Shown here piece after piece: positions 1 to 5,039 of a stretch of 5,039 bases of DNA. This DNA comes from Sulfurospirillum sp. UBA6810 (GTDB taxonomy: Bacteria > Campylobacterota > Campylobacteria > Campylobacterales > Sulfurospirillaceae), in contig DKEY01000043.1 of the NCBI GenBank assembly GCA_002469305.1, positions 1-5,039 on the forward strand, read 5' to 3'. A model generated the notes under the pieces. That model saw only the letters and a program-made list of their open reading frames with translations. It did no database searches and was not told where the DNA came from. Positions within the stretch are counted from its first letter, which is position 1, and each line of letters begins with the position of its first letter. Made by a program: the position numbers and the translations under genes.

Positions 1-1
1 T

Positions 2-1273
2 GGTATTTGGGCAAAAAGTGGTGGTATAAACTCTAAGTTTGGTCTAACATCAACAGAACTTATAAAAGCTGTAAATAGCCTCAAAGATGCTAATTTACTT
101 GAGAGTTTTACGATGATTCACTTTCATATTGGTTCACAAATCAGCGAAATAGCTCCGCTTAAAAAAGCACTCAGAGAAGCTGGAAATATCTATGCTGAAC
201 TTATAAAGATGGGTGCAGTAAATCTAAAGTCAATCAACCTTGGCGGTGGTTTAGCGGTTGAATACTCTCAGTATGAGAACAAACTTCATAGAAACTATAC
301 ACTTGAAGAGTATGCAAACGACGTTGTCTATCTTTTAAGAGAAGTAGCTATCGGTAAAAAAGTAAATGAGCCAGATATTTACATAGAATCAGGACGTTAT
401 ATAGCAGCGCACCATGCTGTACTTGTTGCTCCCGTGTTAGAACTTTTTTCTCAAGAATACACAGAAGAAAAACTTATTATGAAAGAGCTCAATCCTCCTC
501 TAATCCAAGAGTTACTTGATCTTTATAACACAATAAATTCAAAAAATGCTCTTGAATATCTGCATGACAGCATTGATCATATGGAGTCTTTACTTACTCT
601 ATTTGATTTAGGCTATGTTGATTTGCAAGATAGATCAAACACAGAGATACTCGTAAATCTTATCATTAAAAAAGCTGTTGTACTACTCAAAGATAAACAG
701 TACAAAGAACTATTATCCATCCAAGATAGAGTTCAAGAGAGATACTTGGTCAACTTCTCTATTTTCCAAAGTTTACCTGATTTTTGGGGCTTAGGACAGC
801 ATTTTCCTATCATGCCACTTAATCGTCTTGATGAAAAACCATCACGTTCTGCTTCTATTTGGGATATTACATGTGATAGTGATGGGGAGTTTAGTTTTAA
901 CCCTAAAAAGCCTCTTTTTTTACATGATGTGGATTTGACAAAAGATGAGTATTTCTTAGGATTTTTTCTCGTTGGAGCTTACCAAGAAGTTTTAGGTATG
1001 AAGCACAACCTTTTTACACATCCAACCGAGATGACTATCAATCTTGATAAAGATGGTTACAGTATAGACAATATCATAGAGTCTCAAAGTATCTCTGATA
1101 TCTTAGAAGATTTAGATTATGATGTGAAAGAGATACAAGAAAATCTCAATGAAAAGATAGAAAACTCTGATTTGATTGATGATAGTGAGAGAAAATATAT
1201 CTTGGGAGAAATTTATCTTCTTCTCAATGACAATGGTTATCTTAAAACTATCAAAAGTGAGGATAACAGATGA
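2..1273 (+). CDS. speA: Biosynthetic arginine decarboxylase, C-terminal part (5' end outside window)
   Basis: SpeA is a PLP-dependent enzyme that converts arginine to agmatine, the first step of one route to putrescine and other polyamines. The frame is open from base 2, giving 423 visible residues of a family that usually has about 610-660, so the N-terminal part with the PLP lysine lies outside. The first visible residues (GIWAKSGGINSKFGLT) already match the family, so the first in-frame ATG at 113 is internal and not the start. Further family landmarks, numbered from the first visible residue, are HFHIGSQ near 40-46, the phosphate-binding GGGLAV near 81-86, ESGR near 129-132, VNFSIFQSLPDFWG near 250-263, the active-site cysteine in DITCDSDG (about residue 291), and LGFFLVGAYQEVLG near 319-332. 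The insertion between ESGR and VNFS is normal for SpeA. It ends in TGA overlapping the cysE start. Identity is very secure. Confidence 0.96.
   Translation, partial: GIWAKSGGINSKFGLTSTELIKAVNSLKDANLLESFTMIHFHIGSQISEIAPLKKALREAGNIYAELIKMGAVNLKSINLGGGLAVEYSQYENKLHRNYTLEEYANDVVYLLREVAIGKKVNEPDIYIESGRYIAAHHAVLVAPVLELFSQEYTEEKLIMKELNPPLIQELLDLYNTINSKNALEYLHDSIDHMESLLTLFDLGYVDLQDRSNTEILVNLIIKKAVVLLKDKQYKELLSIQDRVQERYLVNFSIFQSLPDFWGLGQHFPIMPLNRLDEKPSRSASIWDITCDSDGEFSFNPKKPLFLHDVDLTKDEYFLGFFLVGAYQEVLGMKHNLFTHPTEMTINLDKDGYSIDNIIESQSISDILEDLDYDVKEIQENLNEKIENSDLIDDSERKYILGEIYLLLNDNGYLKTIKSEDNR
1258..1273 (+). promoter_or_regulatory. cysE ribosome binding site and ATGA stop/start overlap
   Basis: A TGAGGA Shine-Dalgarno-like stretch (1258-1263) lies inside the last speA codons, about 7 bases before the cysE ATG at 1270. 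The speA TGA stop (1271-1273) shares bases with that ATG. This arrangement fixes the cysE start and suggests translational coupling of the two genes on one transcript (inference). Confidence 0.75.
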
Positions 1274-1998
1274 GTCAACCTTCGCTTTTTAAGATAGTTT
1301 TAGAGGATTTTGAACAACCAATCAAAAATGATCCTGCACTCAATTCAAAATTTGAACTTTTTTTCAACTATCCAGGTGTTTGGGCCTTGGTAAATTATAG
1401 ATTTGCACACTGGCTTTATACTAAAAACTTTAAGCTTTTAGCAAGAATGATTATGGGAATAACACAAATAATCACAAACCTAGATATCCATCCAGGGGCA
1501 ACCATAGGAAGGCGTGTTTTTTTTGACCATGCTTTTGGTGTTGTCATCGGTGAGACTGCTATCATAGAAGATGATGTTTTGATATATCAAGGTGTTACTC
1601 TAGGAGGGGTAAACCTAAACCGTGGTGTTAAAAGACATCCTACTATAAAAAGTGGCTCTGTTATAGGAAGTGGAGCCAAAGTTTTAGGAGATATTATCAT
1701 AGGACACAATTGCCGTATTGGTTCAAACTCTGTTGTAGTAAAACCTGTACCTGATGACTCAACTGCTGTTGGAATTCCAGCACGTGTTATTACTAAAGGT
1801 AGAGATAAAAATCCTATGGCTCATAATAAAATCCCTGATATCAATAAGGAGCTTTTTGCATACCTTTTCAAACGTGTTAAAGTTCTAGAAGATGCGATGG
1901 GGACGTGTGATAAACCTTCATGTCAAAAAGATATTGCAAGAAAAGATATCGAGCTTGAAGAAATTTATGAAATGTATCTAAAAAGTATCAAAGATTAG
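1270..1998 (+). CDS. cysE: Serine O-acetyltransferase
   Basis: CysE transfers acetyl from acetyl-CoA to L-serine, giving O-acetylserine, the committed precursor of cysteine, in the cytoplasm. The 242-residue protein has a short helical N-terminus (about 1-68) followed by a left-handed beta-helix of hexapeptide repeats (about 72-175). LDIHP at 71-75 and FDH at 85-87 carry the expected catalytic Asp72 and His87 (equivalent to E. coli D143 and H158 by motif and 15-residue spacing). RHP at 122-124 supplies the second active-site histidine. GETA, IYQGVTLGG and GIPARVI are classic CysE signatures. It is shorter than E. coli CysE (273) because the N-terminal helical domain is reduced, as in many bacteria. 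The roughly 65-residue tail after the beta-helix is probably helical, contains a C-x4-C pair (Cys213, Cys218), and ends in KD rather than the isoleucine that docks into CysK in enterobacteria. It is coupled to speA by an ATGA overlap. Confidence 0.95.
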   Translation: MSQPSLFKIVLEDFEQPIKNDPALNSKFELFFNYPGVWALVNYRFAHWLYTKNFKLLARMIMGITQIITNLDIHPGATIGRRVFFDHAFGVVIGETAIIEDDVLIYQGVTLGGVNLNRGVKRHPTIKSGSVIGSGAKVLGDIIIGHNCRIGSNSVVVKPVPDDSTAVGIPARVITKGRDKNPMAHNKIPDINKELFAYLFKRVKVLEDAMGTCDKPSCQKDIARKDIELEEIYEMYLKSIKD

Positions 1999-2029
1999 TA
2001 AAATTTTTGATATAATTCCAAAAATTTTA
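1999..2029. repeat. Perfect 11-bp inverted repeat around the aminotransferase -10 box
   Basis: TAAAATTTTTG (1999-2009) is matched exactly by its reverse complement CAAAAATTTTA (2019-2029), with a 9-base spacer holding the TATAAT hexamer. The dyad centre falls within the -10 box. It could be an operator, but ten of the eleven paired positions are A/T in an AT-rich region, so chance is a real alternative. Confidence 0.45.
2008..2016 (+). promoter_or_regulatory. Extended -10 promoter (TGATATAAT) of the aminotransferase gene
   Basis: TG-A-TATAAT is a full match to the extended -10 consensus of sigma-70 promoters in Campylobacterota, preceded by a run of T. No convincing -35 is visible, which is normal in this phylum. 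Transcription would begin near 2022-2024, leaving a leader of about 20 bases. The gene can therefore be transcribed independently of speA-cysE, although no terminator separates them. Confidence 0.75.
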
Positions 2030-2030
2030 A

Positions 2031-2036
2031 AAAGGG
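2031..2036 (+). promoter_or_regulatory. Ribosome binding site of the aminotransferase
   Basis: AAAGGG lies 7 bases before the ATG at 2044 and supports that start codon. Confidence 0.65.
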
Positions 2037-2043
2037 TGATAGT

Positions 2044-3216
2044 ATGATATCAGATCGTATACAAGTATTGTCAGAATCTTTGACAATGGCTATTACAGCA
2101 TTGGCTCGTGAGATGAAAGCTAGTGGAAAAGACGTTTTAAGCTTTTCAGCAGGTGAACCAGATTTTGGAACCCCTGAAGTTATAAAACAAGCTGCTATAA
2201 AAGCTATAATTGAAGGCAATTCTACATATACGGCTGTTCCTGGAACCCCAGAAGTTTTAAAAGCAATTCAAACAAAACTTAGAGATGAAAATGCTCTACA
2301 CTATGAAGTAGGCGATATCATCACTAACAATGGTGCAAAACACTCTTTGTTTAATCTTTTTCAAGCTTTGATAAATGATGGTGATGAGGTAATCATTCCT
2401 GCGCCTTATTGGGTCACATATCCTGAAATTGTAAAATACTGTGGTGGTGTTCCTGTATATATCGATACAGACGATTCAACAGAGTTTAAAATAACTCCTG
2501 AACAATTAAAAAATGCAATCACTGATAAAACTAAAGTTCTTCTTATAAACACTCCTTCAAACCCAACAGGTTCTGTTTATACAAAAGAAGATATCTTAGC
2601 TTTAGCAGAAGTTTTAAAAGGTACTGATATTCTAGTTTGTTCAGATGAAATGTATGAAAAACTTATGTATGATGGTGCAAAATTTACTTCACTGGCATCA
2701 GTGAGTGAAGATATGTTTCAAAGAACTATCACTATCAATGGTTTGAGTAAATCAGTAGCTATGACTGGTTGGAGATTTGGTTATATGGCTAGTCCAAATA
2801 AAGAGCTTATGAAAGCTGTTAAAAATCTTCAAAGTCAAAGCACATCAAATATCAACTCTATCACACAAAAAGCTGCTATTCCTGCTCTTTTAGGTGAAGC
2901 AAACGATGATATAGAGATGATGAGAAAAGAGTTTGAAAAAAGAAGAAATATAGGTTATGAGATGTTTAACAACATCAAAGGTCTTAGTGTTATAAAACCA
3001 AGCGGTGCTTTTTATCTCTATGTTAACTTTAAAGAATTAACAAATGACTCTTCAGTTGAGTTTTGTAAAAAACTTTTAGAGCAAAAGGGTGTTGCTCTTG
3101 TTCCTGGTGCGGGATTTGGTACAGAAGGGTACTTTAGATTTTCTTTTGCTACTGATGAAAAAAGCATTATAGATGGTATAAATCGTATTAAAGATTTTGC
3201 CGAAAACTACAAATAA
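2044..3216 (+). CDS. aspC: Aspartate-type aminotransferase, class I (subgroup Ib, PLP-dependent)
   Basis: This 390-residue cytoplasmic enzyme should move amino groups between aspartate (or a related acid) and 2-oxoglutarate. Fold-type I landmarks are clear: SFSAGEPDFGTP at 33-44, PYWVTYPE at 121-128, NTPSNPTG at 169-176 with cofactor-contacting Asn173, SDEMYE at 200-205 with Asp201 and Tyr204, INGLSKSVAMTGWRFGY at 231-247 with the PLP-binding Lys236, and FRFSFA at 364-369 with Arg365 for the substrate alpha-carboxylate. Lys99 in TNNGAKHSLFNLF sits where the Thermus thermophilus subgroup Ib aspartate aminotransferase has Lys109, which binds the distal carboxylate, so an acidic substrate is likely. 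Some members of this subgroup also aminate prephenate, which sequence alone cannot settle. Length is normal. It has its own promoter and ribosome binding site upstream and a terminator downstream, so it is probably monocistronic or read with cysE. The gene symbol is a family-level assignment (aspB is also used). Confidence 0.92.
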   Translation: MISDRIQVLSESLTMAITALAREMKASGKDVLSFSAGEPDFGTPEVIKQAAIKAIIEGNSTYTAVPGTPEVLKAIQTKLRDENALHYEVGDIITNNGAKHSLFNLFQALINDGDEVIIPAPYWVTYPEIVKYCGGVPVYIDTDDSTEFKITPEQLKNAITDKTKVLLINTPSNPTGSVYTKEDILALAEVLKGTDILVCSDEMYEKLMYDGAKFTSLASVSEDMFQRTITINGLSKSVAMTGWRFGYMASPNKELMKAVKNLQSQSTSNINSITQKAAIPALLGEANDDIEMMRKEFEKRRNIGYEMFNNIKGLSVIKPSGAFYLYVNFKELTNDSSVEFCKKLLEQKGVALVPGAGFGTEGYFRFSFATDEKSIIDGINRIKDFAENYK

Positions 3217-3220
3217 TTAT

Positions 3221-3247
3221 TTCCCCACATTTTGTGGGGAATTTCTT
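3221..3247 (+). terminator. Intrinsic terminator after the aminotransferase gene
   Basis: TTCCCCACA (3221-3229) pairs perfectly with TGTGGGGAA (3233-3241) over a TTT loop, giving a 9-bp stem with five G-C pairs. It begins 4 bases after the stop codon. The following TTTCTTCT is only a moderate T tract. It separates the aminotransferase from the next gene. Confidence 0.8.
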
Positions 3248-3277
3248 CTATAAAGTCTCTTTTATTTCTATATTTTT

Positions 3278-3286
3278 TGCTAAAAT
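3278..3286 (+). promoter_or_regulatory. Extended -10 promoter (TGCTAAAAT) of the GltD-like gene
   Basis: TG-C-TAAAAT follows a T-rich stretch and sits between the upstream terminator and the gene, giving an expected start of transcription near 3293 and a leader of about 20 bases. No -35 is evident. The layout closely parallels the promoter at 2008-2016. Confidence 0.65.
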
Positions 3287-3300
3287 AACGTAATTTTTTC

Positions 3301-3306
3301 AAAAGG
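3301..3306 (+). promoter_or_regulatory. Ribosome binding site of the GltD-like gene
   Basis: AAAAGG lies 6 bases before the ATG at 3313 and supports that start. The conserved cysteine motif begins only 11 residues later, which also fits. Confidence 0.6.
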
Positions 3307-3312
3307 TAGATA

Positions 3313-4509
3313 ATGAACAAATATACGATAACCTTGGCAAAAACTTGCTTGGGATGTAAAAAGCCTTCATGCCAAAAAGGTTGTCCTGTCGGTACTCCAA
3401 TCGCTGAAATGATAAGACTTTTTCTTTCAGGTGAAATTAAAACTGCTGGAAAGATGCTTTTTGAAAACAATCCACTTTCTATCATCTGTTCGCTTGTATG
3501 TCCACATGAAAAACACTGTGAAGGGCACTGTGTCTTAAACAAAAACAAGACAGCCGTAAGTGTTGGGAGTATTGAAAACTATATCTCTGATTTTTATATG
3601 AATGATATAAAATTTGAAAAACCACAACCAAATGGACACAAAATCGCTATTATTGGAAGTGGTCCTGCGGGAATAGCCCTTGCTTTCATCTTAGCATCAA
3701 AAGGCTATGAAATAACTATGTATGATGGTCACGATAAGATAGGTGGGGTTTTAAGATATGGGATACCAGAATTTAGACTCAACAAATCAACTCTTGATTT
3801 AGTTGTACAAAAGCTAAAACAACTTGGTGTAAAAATAAGACCAAATATCATGATAGGAAAAAATATCACTATAGATGATCTTTTTCGTGATGAATTTAAA
3901 GCAGTCTTTTTAAGCACTGGTGTTTGGAGTCCCAAAAAGCTTGGTATAAAAGGTGAAAGCTTAGGACATGTTCATTTTGCCATAGATTATCTCAAAAATC
4001 CTTCAGTTTATGATTTGGGTAAAAAAGTTGTTGTACTAGGTGCTGGAAATGTTGCCATAGATGTAGCAAGAACAGCTATAAGAAATGGTGCAAAAGAAGT
4101 TGTAGTCATGTATAGACGTGGTGCAGAAAACATACCTGCTGAAAAACATGAAGTAGAGTGTGCAAAGATTGATGGTGTAAAATTTGATTTTTATAAAGAG
4201 CCAATCGAATTTAATGACCAAGGAATTATCTATAAAACAACTGATGGAAGTGATGAACAAGGTCTTATAGAAGCTGATTCTATTTTTGTCTCTATCAGTC
4301 AAAATCCAAATGACTTAATTGTGCAAAACAACAAGGGAATTGCTGTCGATGATAAAGGTCTTTTATATACTGATGATGATGGTATGACATCAAGAAAAGG
4401 TGTTTTTGGGGCTGGTGATGCCGTAACTGGTGCTAGAACTGTTGTAGAAGCTGTTGCATTTTCAAAAAGAGTTGCTGTCTCTATCGAAGAGTATATCGCG
4501 AGTTTATAA
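3313..4509 (+). CDS. GltD-like NAD(P)-dependent Fe-S flavoprotein oxidoreductase
   Basis: This 398-residue protein belongs to the family of the glutamate synthase small subunit (GltD), the NfnB/SudA-type NADPH oxidoreductases and the N-terminal half of dihydropyrimidine dehydrogenase. Domain order is: a Fer4_20-type domain (about 10-95) with Cys12, 15, 20, 24 (C-x2-C-x4-C-x3-CP) and Cys59, 63, 69, 73 (C-x3-C-x5-C-x3-C), as in GltD; an FAD-binding Rossmann fold starting at GSGPAG (115-120); an NADPH-binding fold with GAGNVA (243-248) and the Arg268-Arg269 pair in MYRRG; and a C-terminal FAD motif GVFGAGDAVTGA (363-374). All key residues are present. It should pass electrons between NAD(P)H, FAD and two [4Fe-4S] clusters. 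It is shorter than E. coli GltD (about 470), mostly through shorter segments between the NADPH fold and the C-terminal motif. No GltB large subunit adjoins it, so its partner is unknown and the symbol gltD is withheld. Confidence 0.9.
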   Translation: MNKYTITLAKTCLGCKKPSCQKGCPVGTPIAEMIRLFLSGEIKTAGKMLFENNPLSIICSLVCPHEKHCEGHCVLNKNKTAVSVGSIENYISDFYMNDIKFEKPQPNGHKIAIIGSGPAGIALAFILASKGYEITMYDGHDKIGGVLRYGIPEFRLNKSTLDLVVQKLKQLGVKIRPNIMIGKNITIDDLFRDEFKAVFLSTGVWSPKKLGIKGESLGHVHFAIDYLKNPSVYDLGKKVVVLGAGNVAIDVARTAIRNGAKEVVVMYRRGAENIPAEKHEVECAKIDGVKFDFYKEPIEFNDQGIIYKTTDGSDEQGLIEADSIFVSISQNPNDLIVQNNKGIAVDDKGLLYTDDDGMTSRKGVFGAGDAVTGARTVVEAVAFSKRVAVSIEEYIASL

Positions 4510-4511
4510 AC

Positions 4512-4553
4512 AAAAAAAGTTCTACATGTAAAAGCTTACATGTAGAACTTTTT
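4512..4553. terminator. Bidirectional intrinsic terminator between convergent genes
   Basis: A perfect 18-bp inverted repeat (arms 4514-4531 and 4536-4553) closes over a 4-base loop AAGC. The outer A5/T5 pairs act as T tract on the + strand, and the - strand has a 7-T run. It starts 4 bases after the GltD-like stop and ends 2 bases before the stop of the opposing small gene, so one hairpin serves both transcripts. Confidence 0.88.
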
Positions 4554-4555
4554 AC

Positions 4556-4801
4556 TTAGTTGGATTCTTGTTCAAATCTCTCTTTTGCTTTTTGTAAAGA
4601 CTCTATGAGTTCATCTAAATTTTCATATGGAATATGCGCTTTCCAATCTGGACTTGTTTCGTCACCTTTAAGTGAAATTCCAATGCTTACAACAGGGAAT
4701 GAACCTGTTCCATATGGCTCTTCCAAATGCGAAATTGTAATTTTGCCTTTTTTTGTATCTGCTAATGCGAATGTATTTAATATAGTGTTTTTTCCACCCA
4801 T
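4556..4801 (-). CDS. Small conserved-looking protein of unknown function downstream of lpxD
   Basis: I do not recognise a named family for this 81-residue protein. It begins MGGKNTILNTFALADTKKG, has no signal peptide, membrane segment or cysteine, and is probably cytoplasmic. The first two thirds look beta-rich (KGKITISHLEE at 18-28, PVVSIGISLKG at 36-46), followed by PDWKAHIPYE at 51-60 and a charged amphipathic helix at about 61-79 (NLDELIESLQKAKERFEQ). The composition is acidic overall. The reading frame is supported by a strong AAGGAG ribosome binding site 8 bases before the ATG, by a start only 22 bases after the lpxD stop on the same strand, and by ending exactly at a terminator. The opposite strand is open over the same stretch but has no comparable signals and would run through the lpxD-side leader. 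Cotranscription with lpxD is likely, but a role in lipid A is not shown. Confidence 0.82.
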   Translation of the reverse strand: MGGKNTILNTFALADTKKGKITISHLEEPYGTGSFPVVSIGISLKGDETSPDWKAHIPYENLDELIESLQKAKERFEQESN

Positions 4802-4809
4802 TTTATAAT

Positions 4810-4815
4810 CTCCTT
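4810..4815 (-). promoter_or_regulatory. Strong ribosome binding site of the small gene
   Basis: Read on the - strand this is AAGGAG, the best Shine-Dalgarno match in the window, 8 bases before the ATG at 4801. It decides both the strand and the start of the small gene. Confidence 0.8.
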
Positions 4816-4823
4816 GATTTTAT

Positions 4824-5039
4824 TTACTTGCGAAAAAATTTCGCCATTTTAACTTGTACTTTCAACCACTCTTTATGTAAAACAAGAGGGAATCCAGCAT
4901 ATACTTTGCCACCTTCTATCGACTTTGTAACACCTCCACGAGCTGCAATTGTAGCAAAATCACCTATTTCTAAATGTCCAGCTGTTGCACTTTGTCCACC
5001 CATGATAACATTTCTTCCTAGTTTTGTTGAACCAGAGAT
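4824..5039 (-). CDS. lpxD: UDP-3-O-acylglucosamine N-acyltransferase, C-terminal end (5' end outside window)
   Basis: LpxD adds the N-linked hydroxyacyl chain to UDP-3-O-acylglucosamine, the third step of lipid A synthesis, at the cytoplasmic side of the inner membrane. Only the last 71 residues are visible, about one fifth of a family of roughly 320-350. They show the end of the left-handed beta-helix (ISGSTKLGRNVIMGGQSATA, then GHLEIGDFATIAARGGVTK) and the helical tail (YAGFPLVLHKEWLKVQVKMAKFFRK). GGQSATAGH and the GVTK...GFP...HKEWLK order are typical of LpxD and distinguish it from LpxA, whose C-terminal domain is larger and different. The frame is open to the window edge and ends in TAA at 4824-4826. 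The catalytic histidine lies upstream, outside the window. Together with the small gene it forms a - strand unit converging on the terminator at 4512-4553. Confidence 0.9.
   Translation of the reverse strand: MSGSTKLGRNVIMGGQSATAGHLEIGDFATIAARGGVTKSIEGGKVYAGFPLVLHKEWLKVQVKMAKFFRK

Noticed and set aside
113..121. ATG at 113 as the start of the first gene
   Set aside because: The same frame is open back to base 2 and the upstream residues (GIWAKSGGINSKFG) match arginine decarboxylase, so this methionine is internal.
1995..2219. - strand open frame over the start of the aminotransferase gene
   Set aside because: It is antisense to well-supported coding sequence and the promoter, with no family features. 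It is a shadow.
3207..3548. - strand open frame over the GltD-like N-terminus
   Set aside because: It crosses the terminator and promoter and is antisense to the conserved cysteine motifs, so it is a shadow.
3729..4302. Further - strand open frames inside the GltD-like gene
   Set aside because: Both lie wholly opposite conserved FAD and NADPH domains and lack start signals. The Phe/Ser/Cys-rich composition is typical of antisense AT-rich frames.
4556..4801. Resemblance of the small protein to PC4-like single-strand DNA-binding proteins
   Set aside because: Only the general order of beta-strands, a tryptophan and a C-terminal helix is similar. No diagnostic motif can be aligned by eye, so no function is assigned.
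4560..4808. 82-residue + strand open frame opposite the small gene
   Set aside because: It has no ribosome binding site, lies just past the terminator without a visible promoter, and its translation is low-complexity and Ser/Phe-rich. The - strand frame has the ribosome binding site and operon position.
1..5039. Mobile element, tRNA/rRNA, CRISPR array, riboswitch or novel defence system
   Set aside because: I saw no transposase, regularly spaced repeats, tRNA-like cloverleaf or long structured leader. Coding is almost continuous with housekeeping genes, and every gap is under 100 bases.

Overview
The window reads as an ordinary, compact piece of a low-GC Gram-negative chromosome, most likely from the Campylobacterota (Epsilonproteobacteria), for example a Sulfurimonas-like organism. 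The reasons are: AT-rich sequence and codon use; promoters with an extended -10 box (TGnTAwAAT) and no clear -35, as usual for sigma-70 promoters in this phylum; the type of the LpxD and SpeA sequences; and LpxD itself, which implies lipid A. The genus is inferred from pattern familiarity, not from a search.

Layout from left to right. On the + strand, bases 2-1273 hold the C-terminal two thirds of biosynthetic arginine decarboxylase (speA, 5' end outside the window). It overlaps by 4 bases (ATGA) with cysE, serine O-acetyltransferase (1270-1998). After 45 bases, with a clear extended -10 promoter inside a small perfect inverted repeat, comes a class I aminotransferase of the aspartate type (2044-3216), closed by a hairpin terminator. 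A new promoter drives a stand-alone GltD-like Fe-S flavoprotein oxidoreductase (3313-4509). A perfect 18-bp inverted repeat (arms 4514-4531 and 4536-4553) then serves as a two-way terminator. On the - strand, converging on it, are an 81-residue uncharacterised protein (4556-4801) and, upstream of that, the C-terminal end of lpxD (4824-5039, 5' end outside the window).

Functionally, the + strand genes gather around amino-acid and nitrogen metabolism: arginine to agmatine (polyamines), serine to O-acetylserine (cysteine), transamination of aspartate and related acids, and a GltD-type electron-transfer protein that in other bacteria partners the glutamate synthase large subunit. The - strand pair belongs to lipid A synthesis plus an unknown small protein. 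I see no mobile element, RNA gene, CRISPR array or obvious novel system. The points most worth following up are the GltD-like protein without an adjacent GltB, the small unknown protein after lpxD, the cysteine-bearing tail of CysE, and the inverted repeat centred on the aminotransferase promoter.
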